The notes under the pieces: model-generated
The model's database searches: none
Told to the model about the DNA's origin: nothing
The model's input: only the letters and a program-made list of their open reading frames with translations
Source: an uncultured Lachnospiraceae bacterium
GTDB lineage: Bacteria; Bacillota; Clostridia; Lachnospirales; Lachnospiraceae
DNA: 22,242 bases
Assembly: GCA_910578845.1 (NCBI GenBank)
Contig: CAJTSL010000054.1
Span: 1 to 22,242 of the forward strand
Direction: 5' to 3'
Made by a program: the position numbers and the translations under genes
Part shown: one piece after another, positions 1 to 7,554 of the stretch
Numbering within the stretch: position 1 is the stretch's first letter
Layout of the letters: the number at the start of each line of letters is the position of its first letter

Positions 1-2
1 TC

Positions 3-827
3 TTTATTATGTTTACTTTTATCAGTATTGGTGAATCTGTTTCTCTCCCATCATCACTTGATTGGATGATTGTCGTGGGCGCTGTTTTTTTACTGACTGC
101 AAATCTGCTCATATTTGAAATCAATCAGTATCATCAGAAGAAAAACATGGAATTTACAGAAATGCAATTACTGCTTCAAAAAGAGTCAGATTTGGCAAAA
201 TACTATAAAATGCTGAATGCTCACAATGAAAACCAGCGTATTTTGATCCATGATATCAAAAAACACCTACAGTCCATTGCTATGCTGAATGAACAAAAGG
301 AATATGCTAAAATAAGCGCCTACATCCGACAATTGGCACTTTCCTCAGACCTGAAAGAATCTTCCCGGCTATGTGACCACGAAATGCTAAACTCCATTCT
401 ATGTCGCTATATGCAGCAGTGTAGTGACAATCACATCGCTTTTCACGCCGATATACGAAGCGGAACGACTGATTTTATTGCGGACAATGACCTTACCTCC
501 TTGTTCTGCAATCTGCTCGACAATGCCATGAAAGCGGCTGAATACATTCCGGAATCGTTTATTGAAATCAGTACAAGCAAAAAAGCAAAAACTCCGTTTA
601 CAGTTTTGACGGTCATAAATTCCTGCCGGACAGATCCTTTCATAACGCAAAACGGCAGTCCGGCTATCAATATACCCCGCAGTCATAAGCATGGTTTCGG
701 ACTTAAAAGCATCCGCAAAGTTGTCGCCAAGTATAATGGCAATATGCAGATCTACTATAATTCCGATACGTTGACGTTCCATGCAGTCATTACTTTAAAT
801 TTTCGTTCCTTTCACCAATCACAATAG
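3..827 (+). CDS. GHKL-type sensor histidine kinase, C-terminal part (5' end outside window)
   Basis: The frame is open to the left edge, so the ATG at 9 may be internal; kinases of the AgrC/ComD/VirS kind usually have five or six N-terminal membrane segments and only one is visible here (about residues 18-38 counted from that ATG). A coiled linker (40-75) leads to the phospho-acceptor box ILIHDIKKHLQSI with His81. The ATP-binding N-box is LFCNLLDNAMKAAE (Asn168 and Asn172) and the glycine box is HGFGLKSIRKVV (229-238), all intact. It should autophosphorylate and pass phosphate to a LytTR-type response regulator, which would lie upstream outside the window; none follows it. The gene ends cleanly at TAG. 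Family call is firm; the signal and partner cannot be told from here. Confidence 0.85.
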   Translation, partial: FIMFTFISIGESVSLPSSLDWMIVVGAVFLLTANLLIFEINQYHQKKNMEFTEMQLLLQKESDLAKYYKMLNAHNENQRILIHDIKKHLQSIAMLNEQKEYAKISAYIRQLALSSDLKESSRLCDHEMLNSILCRYMQQCSDNHIAFHADIRSGTTDFIADNDLTSLFCNLLDNAMKAAEYIPESFIEISTSKKAKTPFTVLTVINSCRTDPFITQNGSPAINIPRSHKHGFGLKSIRKVVAKYNGNMQIYYNSDTLTFHAVITLNFRSFHQSQ

Positions 828-837
828 CATGAGTGCA

Positions 838-866
838 TTGAAGGGATAGCATTTGCCGCTTATATA
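838..866 (+). promoter_or_regulatory. Candidate sigma-A promoter for the zinc-ribbon membrane protein
   Basis: TTGAAG at 838-843 and TATATA at 861-866 are separated by 17 bp, in the 133-bp gap between the GHKL kinase and the gene starting at 961. The match is moderate and a second -10-like TATGAT lies at 865-870. It would give a leader of about 85 nt. Confidence 0.35.
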
Positions 867-960
867 TGATAAAATGAACATATGCAAGCGGGAATAGGCG
901 CAAATAGGAACCCATCTGCTCCTCAAAGTTTACAAGATATAGAAAGGTATTGATATTGAT

Positions 961-2286
961 ATGGCAAATCATTTCAAAGAAGACTGGGACCAGTTTAAAA
1001 AAGTTACAACACATTTCTTGAACGAAAAACAATACAGCGCAACCTGTCAGATCTGGAACAAAGATATGACTGATTTAGTCAATGATTACAAGCAGGAAGA
1101 GACGGCATGGTATAACAGCTCACAGATCACTGAAAACGGATTTATGACAACGACGCAGAATCTGTGGTATACGCATTATCTTAACAAAAGAAGGCTTATG
1201 ACGCTTGGATTGACGGCGCATTATGATTACATAAAGCCAACGGCATACGTAAAGGAAGAAAACCAGAGTTATCCCTATTGGGACTATAGCCACGACGGTA
1301 AGAACCTAATCTGCAAAATCAGCGATAAAGTAAATTACAGGAAAGCCTTTTATGAAAGAAACCGCTGCGTGTGGTCGGATGAGCGGAGAAAATCGCCGGG
1401 AGAATACTATATAATCCAGTCGAGAAGCATGAACGGGAATTATATCTGTCCAAGCTGCGGCTGGGAAGGCGCACTGGAATGTTTTGTGGACGGATGCGAC
1501 TACTGTCAGACAAAGTTCCATATTGAAGACTTGAAGCAGAAAGTTTCGTCCGTATATCATCCTGGGGATTGGACCCAACATAGAGACGGTTTCACGCTTC
1601 ATAAGCATTTTGTGCCCATGTATGTGGCGCTTGTCATTATTGTATTCGCACTTCTAGCTGTTGGGATCAACGCGGGCAGTGCCATGATGATGCTGTCCCC
1701 ACTGCTTGGAATCGGCGTAATGGTAGCATTCCTGATGATCTTTATCGGCAAGAAGTCCAGGGAGAGCATGGCAGGCGGTCCTGCTAAGACTAACCAGACA
1801 CTTGGGAAAATACGAAGTGTAGACAGCCATTTCTCGTTGGAAACGTTAATCGGGAATCTCTCCAACAAGCTGCTTAGCATCTGTTATGCGAATTCAGCAA
1901 AAGAAACCGAACCGTTTGCGGTATGCGACATGACGGCGCTCATCAGCGGGTACCGGACTGTAATTGATTGTAAACTACTAGAATGCGTTCTGATGGATTA
2001 TCGGACTGACAGTAATTTTCAGCATTTACAAGTAAACGTCGGGATGTTGTTAGCCAAATACGAAAACGGCACAGTGCGCCAGGATAAGTCTTACTTAACG
2101 CTTAATCTTGTCAAAAGCATTCATGCACTGACACAGAGCATCAGCGACGTAAACGTCTATCGCTGTAACTCCTGCGGCGCAAGCCTGTCGCTGCTAAACG
2201 GCGGCAGATGTGAATATTGCGGACAAGGCTTAGATTTAAAACAATATGACTGGGTGATTGAAGGATATCAAAATAGGATCAGCTAG
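961..2286 (+). CDS. Zinc-ribbon membrane protein, possibly with a Tim44-like C-terminal domain
   Basis: This 441-residue protein starts at ATG 961 behind AGAAAGG (941-947). It has no signal peptide. A first cysteine cluster (C163-x2-C166 and C179-x2-C182, with C174 between) forms a likely zinc ribbon. Two membrane helices follow (about 218-236 and 243-263) joined by a short turn, then a soluble region (about 285-395) whose pattern resembles Tim44-like domains, and a second zinc ribbon (C402-x2-C405 and C417-x2-C420) close to the C-terminus. Both soluble parts are probably cytoplasmic, so the protein is a hairpin membrane anchor with two metal-binding heads. No catalytic motif is recognised, and neither neighbour suggests a role. 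The Tim44-like assignment is by pattern only and is tentative; membrane topology and zinc ribbons are well supported. Confidence 0.75.
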   Translation: MANHFKEDWDQFKKVTTHFLNEKQYSATCQIWNKDMTDLVNDYKQEETAWYNSSQITENGFMTTTQNLWYTHYLNKRRLMTLGLTAHYDYIKPTAYVKEENQSYPYWDYSHDGKNLICKISDKVNYRKAFYERNRCVWSDERRKSPGEYYIIQSRSMNGNYICPSCGWEGALECFVDGCDYCQTKFHIEDLKQKVSSVYHPGDWTQHRDGFTLHKHFVPMYVALVIIVFALLAVGINAGSAMMMLSPLLGIGVMVAFLMIFIGKKSRESMAGGPAKTNQTLGKIRSVDSHFSLETLIGNLSNKLLSICYANSAKETEPFAVCDMTALISGYRTVIDCKLLECVLMDYRTDSNFQHLQVNVGMLLAKYENGTVRQDKSYLTLNLVKSIHALTQSISDVNVYRCNSCGASLSLLNGGRCEYCGQGLDLKQYDWVIEGYQNRIS

Positions 2287-2304
2287 CTGGCTGCTGGCTG
2301 ATCC
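2276..2304 (-). terminator. Strong hairpin between convergent genes
   Basis: GGATCAGC (2276-2283) pairs with GCTGATCC (2297-2304); four more inner pairs including one G-U give a 12-bp stem with a 5-nt loop. On the minus strand it is followed by TATTTTGATA, a partial U-tract, so it probably ends the FtsX permease transcript. On + it overlaps the stop codon of the zinc-ribbon gene and no U-run follows. Confidence 0.5.
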
Positions 2305-2333
2305 ACCAAGTCAATTCTATTAAAAAACTGATC

Positions 2334-4559
2334 TTACATCATTGTATCATCTCTGAGAACCTCTGCCAGACTGATTTTCCTTATGTTCCGCCATGCAAGG
2401 TAATATGCCAGCGCGACAGAAGCTACAATAGCTAACATGAACAGGATGACCGGCAACAGTGGCGCCTCAGCCATGAAAACTTCCACTTCCAGATAGCTCA
2501 TCCGTAACATGAACCCTACTGCCATGACCGCCAACGGAAGTGTGATCAGGATCGGTCTGCCCGCTATCACCAGCGCCTCAATGCAGAACATTTTCCTAAG
2601 CTCCTTCGGCGTCAGCCCAACAGACATATACCTGACAAATTCCCGTTTCCTTTGGCGGACAAATCCTAACGCATTGGACAGCACATTGCCAACGCCAATA
2701 ACTGCAAGCAAGATGCAAAAGCCTCCAAAAATAGCCTCCGATCCCTGTATCTGTTTGCTATTTAATTCATATTCCCGGATACGGTTTTCAGATTCTATCG
2801 CATATTCCCCGCCCAAAAGCCTGCCAATCTCATCCTGTAGCCTATCCAGCTCTTCTAAGGTCGCATTTTCTCCACCCAGGACACAAAGATAACTGTCTTC
2901 TTCCATTCCCCCAATCTGTCCTTTCATTTCTTTCCATAATGATGCCGGAATGAAATGCACCAGCTCATAATAATCAAGTTTGGCATACGCCTCCCGTAAA
3001 ACAGGAACCTCTTCTGTATAAGAAAGGACTGCTACCTTAGCCATATTTGCTTCATTTCCTGATCGCCTTAAAACACTTACGGCATCTTCTCCTCTGCTCT
3101 GCGTTTTGATATAAGGCATAAATGTCGGATGCCTGAAATCCGGGTTTGTCACATCTCGGATCTGGTTGAATACCACTGCCCCATCAGGCCTTGGTGTAAT
3201 GCCAATCTGCCTACAATAAGCATAGAAGCTGTTATCATCGAGTATGATCAACGGGGCATTGACCAACCATCCACCGTCAACCTGTGTTACAAACTGACCG
3301 GGAGCTTGTGAAAATCCACCGAAGGCTTTCATGTCCTCACTCATTTCTTCCTCCGTAATAAGCCTCTTTGCTGTCGCTTTCTGGTACACAATGGCGCTTT
3401 CCACCCCGTCAAGTCCCTGGATCGCCTCTGTCAGCCCAAAATCATCCACTTCCGCATCCTTTATTGTAACCATGACATCCCACACATCCTGATACCTTTC
3501 GAAATACGTTTCTCTTGTACTGATTCCAGAAAGAGCGAAGAAACACTGCATAATCGTAAATGCCATAAAGGAAAATATAAGAGATAACGATGCCGTCCGC
3601 AAAGCCTTTCTCTGTGCTTTTAATGCATTACCGGCTAACTCCCCTTCCACGCCGAACAGTAAAGCCAGCAAATGTGAGTTCTTCCTGCGCTTTAACTGCA
3701 ATTCATCAGTATTCTTAATCGCTGTAAGCGGTGTCATCCTGCTTAATTTTCTAGCCGGCAGCCATGCGGAGATCCCTATGGTCATAACCGTCACAAACCA
3801 TGTCAGTGCAAAGATCCACGGAGAATACCCGAAAACCGCCTTATGCCGCCCCTCGATACCGCTGCCCAACAACATATTTACCATATGCAAAAGCCCTATG
3901 CTGCATACGGTGCCCAATAGGTTACCGACAATAAGCGGAACTGCGCAAAGAGCAGCCGCTTCCTGCAAAAGACACGACCGGATCTGCTTTGGCGTTGCTC
4001 CGATACTGGAGAAAATACCAAATTGATGAATTCTTGCATTCATAGATACGGCAAACGCATTGTGGATGATGATCACCAGCGATAACGATGCCATTACCGT
4101 TACCAGTATGAACATCGGAAATAATAGCCTTGGTGAAGGATCACTCGCATCCCGGATCAGATACATCGCCAATAACTGATAATGATATACAATTTTTTCC
4201 GGTGGGATCCCGACCAATTCGGCAATACGGGGCGTATCCGCAAAAACAGATGTCATATCGTCAAAATAAATATCCAATACCGGTTCCACGCCATCGTTTC
4301 CCTTATCACTTATTACTACGTCTTTCACATTCGCATAATTCTCTATCAAACCTATGTCCTCACCGGTAAGCTCTCCAATGAGCCGGCTCTGCCAGTCGCC
4401 TTCCTCCTGCCTGATCCTCTCAACCTCATATTTCCACGCATTGTAAAACAACCCGCACAGCAAAGACAAAAGCAGGGCTGCAATAAATGCCGAGAGCCTG
4501 ACAGACAAGCTCGCGGCACGATTATTTTTAATATAACCCGATGAATACTCTTTCCACAT
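2334..4559 (-). CDS. FtsX-family ABC transporter permease (two FtsX halves)
   Basis: The 741-residue protein is a membrane subunit of a MacB/BceB-like ABC system. A first helix (about 20-40) is followed by an extracellular stretch (45-145), three helices of a first FtsX domain (about 148-170, 203-230, 248-268), a helix near 320-345, a large extracellular domain (about 350-600) and a second FtsX domain with three helices at the C-terminus. Such systems usually handle antimicrobial peptides, lipoproteins or cell-wall signals rather than small solutes. Its ATG lies 5 bp behind the ATPase stop, and GGAGGT overlaps that stop, so the two are translated together. The regulator and kinase genes just upstream fit a BceRS-BceAB or VncRS-Vex type of detoxification or sensing module. 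The exact substrate is unknown. Confidence 0.9.
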   Translation of the reverse strand: MWKEYSSGYIKNNRAASLSVRLSAFIAALLLSLLCGLFYNAWKYEVERIRQEEGDWQSRLIGELTGEDIGLIENYANVKDVVISDKGNDGVEPVLDIYFDDMTSVFADTPRIAELVGIPPEKIVYHYQLLAMYLIRDASDPSPRLLFPMFILVTVMASLSLVIIIHNAFAVSMNARIHQFGIFSSIGATPKQIRSCLLQEAAALCAVPLIVGNLLGTVCSIGLLHMVNMLLGSGIEGRHKAVFGYSPWIFALTWFVTVMTIGISAWLPARKLSRMTPLTAIKNTDELQLKRRKNSHLLALLFGVEGELAGNALKAQRKALRTASLSLIFSFMAFTIMQCFFALSGISTRETYFERYQDVWDVMVTIKDAEVDDFGLTEAIQGLDGVESAIVYQKATAKRLITEEEMSEDMKAFGGFSQAPGQFVTQVDGGWLVNAPLIILDDNSFYAYCRQIGITPRPDGAVVFNQIRDVTNPDFRHPTFMPYIKTQSRGEDAVSVLRRSGNEANMAKVAVLSYTEEVPVLREAYAKLDYYELVHFIPASLWKEMKGQIGGMEEDSYLCVLGGENATLEELDRLQDEIGRLLGGEYAIESENRIREYELNSKQIQGSEAIFGGFCILLAVIGVGNVLSNALGFVRQRKREFVRYMSVGLTPKELRKMFCIEALVIAGRPILITLPLAVMAVGFMLRMSYLEVEVFMAEAPLLPVILFMLAIVASVALAYYLAWRNIRKISLAEVLRDDTMM

Positions 4560-4564
4560 ATCCG

Positions 4565-5251
4565 TTACCTCCGTCGCTCATCGCTGATAATGCGCCCATC
4601 TTCCACTGTGATAATGCGCTCTGCTTCCAGAGCCACCTTTTCATCATGGGTAATCAGCAAAATCGTCTGCTCCAGATTGCGGCCTGCAAGCTTTAACATG
4701 TCAATGATCTCTTTGGAGTTCTTCTGATCCAGGTTCCCGGTAGGCTCGTCTGCCAGAAGCAAAGCCGGACGGTAGATCAGTGACCGTGCAATCGCTACTC
4801 TCTGTTGCTGCCCACCGGATAATTGGTTTGGCAAAGCTTCCAGCTTCTCAGCAATGCCAAGAGAACGAATCACCTTCTCAAAATATTCCTGATTAGGCTT
4901 TTTCTTGTCAAGGGCAAGAGGCAGCAGGATATTTTTCCGCACTGTGAGGGTGGGGATCAGATTATAAAACTGATATATAAGCCCCACTTTTCTGCGCCGG
5001 AAAATCGCTGCCTGCGTCTGGTTTAAACCCGAGATGTCGGTTCCGTCTACCGTGACCTTGCCGCCTGTAGGCTTATCCACACTGCCAATGATATGCAACA
5101 GGGTGGACTTACCGGAACCGGATGCCCCCATGACCGCCACAAATTCCCCCTTGTTGACGGAAAAATCAATTCCGTCCAGCGCCATAACCTGATTTCCACC
5201 AGAGCCATATACCTTTCTGACTCCCTCGCATTTTAAAATCTCCATTTTCAT
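4565..5251 (-). CDS. ABC transporter ATPase of the LolD/MacB class, partner of the FtsX permease
   Basis: This 228-residue nucleotide-binding protein shows Walker A GASGSGKST (42-50), the Q-loop glutamine at 94, signature LSGGQQQR (144-151), Walker B ALLLADEP (163-170) and the switch His202. Length and motifs are those of the MacB/LolD/BceA group that powers FtsX-type permeases, and the permease follows 5 bp on. The start is uncertain by two codons: AAGGGAG sits only 3 nt before ATG 5251 but 9 nt before ATG 5245, so the second may be used (226 residues). The gene is 68 bp downstream of the kinase and has its own promoter that matches the one ahead of the response regulator. Confidence 0.93.
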   Translation of the reverse strand: MKMEILKCEGVRKVYGSGGNQVMALDGIDFSVNKGEFVAVMGASGSGKSTLLHIIGSVDKPTGGKVTVDGTDISGLNQTQAAIFRRRKVGLIYQFYNLIPTLTVRKNILLPLALDKKKPNQEYFEKVIRSLGIAEKLEALPNQLSGGQQQRVAIARSLIYRPALLLADEPTGNLDQKNSKEIIDMLKLAGRNLEQTILLITHDEKVALEAERIITVEDGRIISDERRR

Positions 5252-5295
5252 CCGCTCCCTTCTTCTGCATGCCGCTAATAGCCTTTACAATAACC

Positions 5296-5328
5296 AGTAT
5301 AGCAAACAAAAGTTACAACTCAGTGACT
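5296..5328 (-). promoter_or_regulatory. Regulated promoter of the ABC ATPase-permease genes (copy 2 of shared element)
   Basis: On the minus strand an extended -10 TGC-TATACT (TATACT at 5301-5296) is preceded by TTGTAACTTT and by GTCA at 5327-5324. GTCA and GTAA half-sites are 11 bp apart and straddle the place of the missing -35, typical of OmpR-family activated promoters. The 33 bp are 26/33 identical to 7326-7358 ahead of the response regulator. The site overlaps the kinase stop codon. Confidence 0.65.
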
Positions 5329-6573
5329 ATAGAAACGAATCTCGAAAAGAGCGCCACCCCCAGGCTTATTTACTGCCCTTATCGTGCCGTTCTGGCGTTC
5401 TATCATTTCTTTTGACAGAGCCAGCCCGATCCCGATGCCGCCCTCACTTGCATTCTGCCCCCGGTAAAACCGTTCAAAGAGATGGGGAATGTCTTCTTTG
5501 GCAAATCCTTCGCCCTCATCCCATATCAGAATTTCTGTATAGAGCGGATTCTGTGCATAAGTACAATGAATCATTCCCCCAGGGTTATGCTCCATACAGT
5601 TCTTCATCAAGTTCATCATCGCCTCCATAGTCCAGTCCAGATCGGCAATGATTAACATTTCCCCCAGTTCCGGGATGTCAACAGAAACGCATGAGCTGAC
5701 AAGCAGCTCCTCTAAATTATCCGCCGCAAGCACAAGCAGCGTATAGACATCTACCTTATCCTTTTGAAGAAGCAACGTCCCGGCATCAATCCGCGATAAG
5801 ACTAACAGCGCTTCTTCTAGATGAGCCAGCCGTGAAAGCTGCTTCCTCATCTGTTCCAGATACATAAAAGGAAAGCCGGCTTCTTTCCTGCTATAAATAT
5901 CTATATTGCCTGTAGCTTGCGCAACCCGGGCATTATCTTCAAGTCCCTGCTTCATCATCTGGACAGACAGGGAAATGGCAGTAATCGGCGTTTTGATCTG
6001 ATGCGCGATATTGGACAGGTTTTGTGCAAAATCATTCTTTGCCTGTACTGCCGCTTCTTTCGTCTGATAGAGAAATGTCACTGTCTTATAAATTTCATCT
6101 TCCAGTTTGGAAAAATCATCCTCCCCGGAAACAGAAAGGATAACTGCCTTACCCATATTGACTTGCTCTAGGTATGCCGCTAAAGACCGGATCCGTATCG
6201 CCTCCTTTTTATTCCGGTACAGAAAAGTAAATAGTAACAACAAAATCCCTGTCATAAAACCGGTTGCTGCAAATAAAACATTCTGTCCGCTAACAGAACC
6301 CGGAAAATCAGACATCTCATATCCTAATGTAGATAGAACGGAGCCTTCCTCCAAACCATCAAGATTTCCCTTTGTATATTCCTTCAAGGCAGCAGAAATG
6401 ATTCTTTCCGCTTCCGGCTCCTGTTGTGCCACTTCGCTACAGATCACATTTAACAGGTCAAACTGATGCCTGCTGTAATAGCAAGAAGCCATTAGGACAG
6501 AAACAACTGAAGCGATTAGGCTGACCGATAACGCCAACCCCAAAGTGATTACGATATTCTTCTGTCCGCTCAT
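5320..6573 (-). CDS. Two-component sensor histidine kinase
   Basis: Read from ATG 6573 the protein has 417 residues. This start overlaps the regulator stop as ATGA and is preceded by GGAGG at 7 nt; the open frame runs 16 codons further up, but that part would lie inside the regulator. A membrane helix (7-29), an extracellular sensor of about 65 residues (32-97) and a second helix (98-119) lead to a HAMP-like linker. The phospho-acceptor is NIAHQIKTPIT with His191, the N-box is NLMKNCMEHN (Asn321, Asn325), and G boxes are WDEGEGF (351-357) and GIGIGLAL (379-386). It should phosphorylate the adjacent OmpR-type regulator. The extracellular loop is larger than in BceS-type kinases, so it may sense a ligand directly; VncS-like is an alternative description. 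Confidence 0.92.
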   Translation of the reverse strand: MSGQKNIVITLGLALSVSLIASVVSVLMASCYYSRHQFDLLNVICSEVAQQEPEAERIISAALKEYTKGNLDGLEEGSVLSTLGYEMSDFPGSVSGQNVLFAATGFMTGILLLLFTFLYRNKKEAIRIRSLAAYLEQVNMGKAVILSVSGEDDFSKLEDEIYKTVTFLYQTKEAAVQAKNDFAQNLSNIAHQIKTPITAISLSVQMMKQGLEDNARVAQATGNIDIYSRKEAGFPFMYLEQMRKQLSRLAHLEEALLVLSRIDAGTLLLQKDKVDVYTLLVLAADNLEELLVSSCVSVDIPELGEMLIIADLDWTMEAMMNLMKNCMEHNPGGMIHCTYAQNPLYTEILIWDEGEGFAKEDIPHLFERFYRGQNASEGGIGIGLALSKEMIERQNGTIRAVNKPGGGALFEIRFYSH

Positions 6574-7241
6574 ATCGTATCCTCCATGCGATAACCCACG
6601 CTTCTGACAGTTTTCAGGCACTTTGGCTGACCGAGCTTATCCCTTAGCCTTTTCATCGTGACCGTCAATGTATTATCATTCACATAATTTCCATTGTCAT
6701 CCCATACCCGTTCCAATATCTTTTCTCTGGTGACCGTCTTTCCCTTGTTTTGCAGCAGATACAAAAGCAACTGATATTCCACTGCGCTTAACAATATCTC
6801 CTCCGAACGGCAGGAAACCGTATGGCAATTTAAGTCAACCATGATGCCGTCACAAGCAAGATATTGCTCCGCCACATTACCGGTCCTGCGCAATAATGCC
6901 AGGATCCGTGAATACAATACCTCTAATTCAAACGGCTTTACCACATAGTCATCCGCACCGCTTTGAAATCCCGCGACAATATCTGTACTGTCCCCGCGGA
7001 CAGTAAGGAAAATAACCGGCAGTTCCTTCCATTTACTACGGATCCACTGGCATAAGCTGTCTCCGCGCCCATCCGGCATATTCCAGTCTAATAGAACAAA
7101 TGTTGGGACATGCGCTTGCAATGCCTGCCTTGCCTGTGTATGCGTTGCACAGACCGTTACCTTAAATCCTTTCTGTCCCAGATATTCTTTTACAACAGAT
7201 GCAATATTAGGATCATCCTCAATATAATATAAATCAATCAT
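6570..7241 (-). CDS. OmpR/PhoB-family response regulator
   Basis: The 223-residue protein has a receiver domain with acidic pocket EDD (8-10), phospho-acceptor Asp52 in LLDWNMPD, Thr80 and Lys102, and a C-terminal winged helix (about 125-220) ending in the typical TVRSVGYRM. It starts at ATG 7241 behind GGTGGG. The kinase overlaps its stop by 4 bp, so the pair is translationally coupled. Its likely targets are two matching promoters, one ahead of itself (7326-7358) and one ahead of the ABC transporter (5296-5328), which gives autoregulation plus induction of the exporter. Family call is certain; targets are inferred from the sequence repeat. Confidence 0.95.
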   Translation of the reverse strand: MIDLYYIEDDPNIASVVKEYLGQKGFKVTVCATHTQARQALQAHVPTFVLLDWNMPDGRGDSLCQWIRSKWKELPVIFLTVRGDSTDIVAGFQSGADDYVVKPFELEVLYSRILALLRRTGNVAEQYLACDGIMVDLNCHTVSCRSEEILLSAVEYQLLLYLLQNKGKTVTREKILERVWDDNGNYVNDNTLTVTMKRLRDKLGQPKCLKTVRSVGYRMEDTI

Positions 7242-7325
7242 GCCATTCCCACCTTTTCGTTTTATCCTTACGCACTTACAGGCAAACTCCCTGCCGGCTA
7301 TAGTATCGTAAACAATTGCCTATCT

Positions 7326-7358
7326 ATTATAGCAAATTAAAGTGACAATTTAATGACT
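7326..7358 (-). promoter_or_regulatory. Promoter of the response regulator-kinase genes (copy 1 of shared element)
   Basis: On the minus strand an extended -10 TGC-TATAAT (TATAAT at 7331-7326) lies downstream of TTGTCACTTT, with no good -35. GTCA half-sites at 7357-7354 and 7346-7343 are 11 bp apart. The 33 bp are 26/33 identical to 5296-5328, which argues that both are bound by the same regulator. The leader would be about 75-80 nt. Confidence 0.65.
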
Positions 7359-7554
7359 GAACGCTATCTTCATTAAGCACATATCCTTTTCCTCTCTTTT
7401 ACGAAGAATGGGGACTGGATAAACAACCTAAGCCTTCCATAATCCCTCTCTAAGCCGCCACGGTTTAGGATAGATCTATCGGTGGCGAAACGATATAGAG
7501 ATTGGTTGTCTGGCCGTAATGTGGTGTGCCACAAGCGGGACAAATCATATTACA
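7359..7554. other. Non-coding gap with nested inverted repeats
   Basis: Together with the promoter region this is the 313-bp gap between the response regulator and the amino-acid transporter ATPase. No reading frame here looks real. Several pairings compete: CCTAAGCC (7427-7434) with GGTTTAGG (7462-7469), CTAAGCC (7450-7456) with GGTTTAG (7462-7468), CGCCAC (7456-7461) with GTGGCG (7482-7487), ACAACC (7423-7428) with GGTTGT (7504-7509), and a perfect 12-bp palindrome GATAGATCTATC (7469-7480). No U-run marks it as a simple terminator, yet it lies directly behind the seven-gene operon and may serve as its 3' end. Confidence 0.4.

Noticed and set aside
4182..4544. Plus-strand frames inside the permease, NRPS and kinase genes (such as 4182-4544, 14121-14477, 16883-17329)
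   Set aside because: They are antisense shadows without ribosome sites or recognisable domains, within genes whose own motifs are clear.
6574..6621. 16-codon N-terminal extension of the sensor kinase
   Set aside because: ATG 6573 overlaps the regulator stop as ATGA behind GGAGG; the extension is just regulator coding sequence in another frame.
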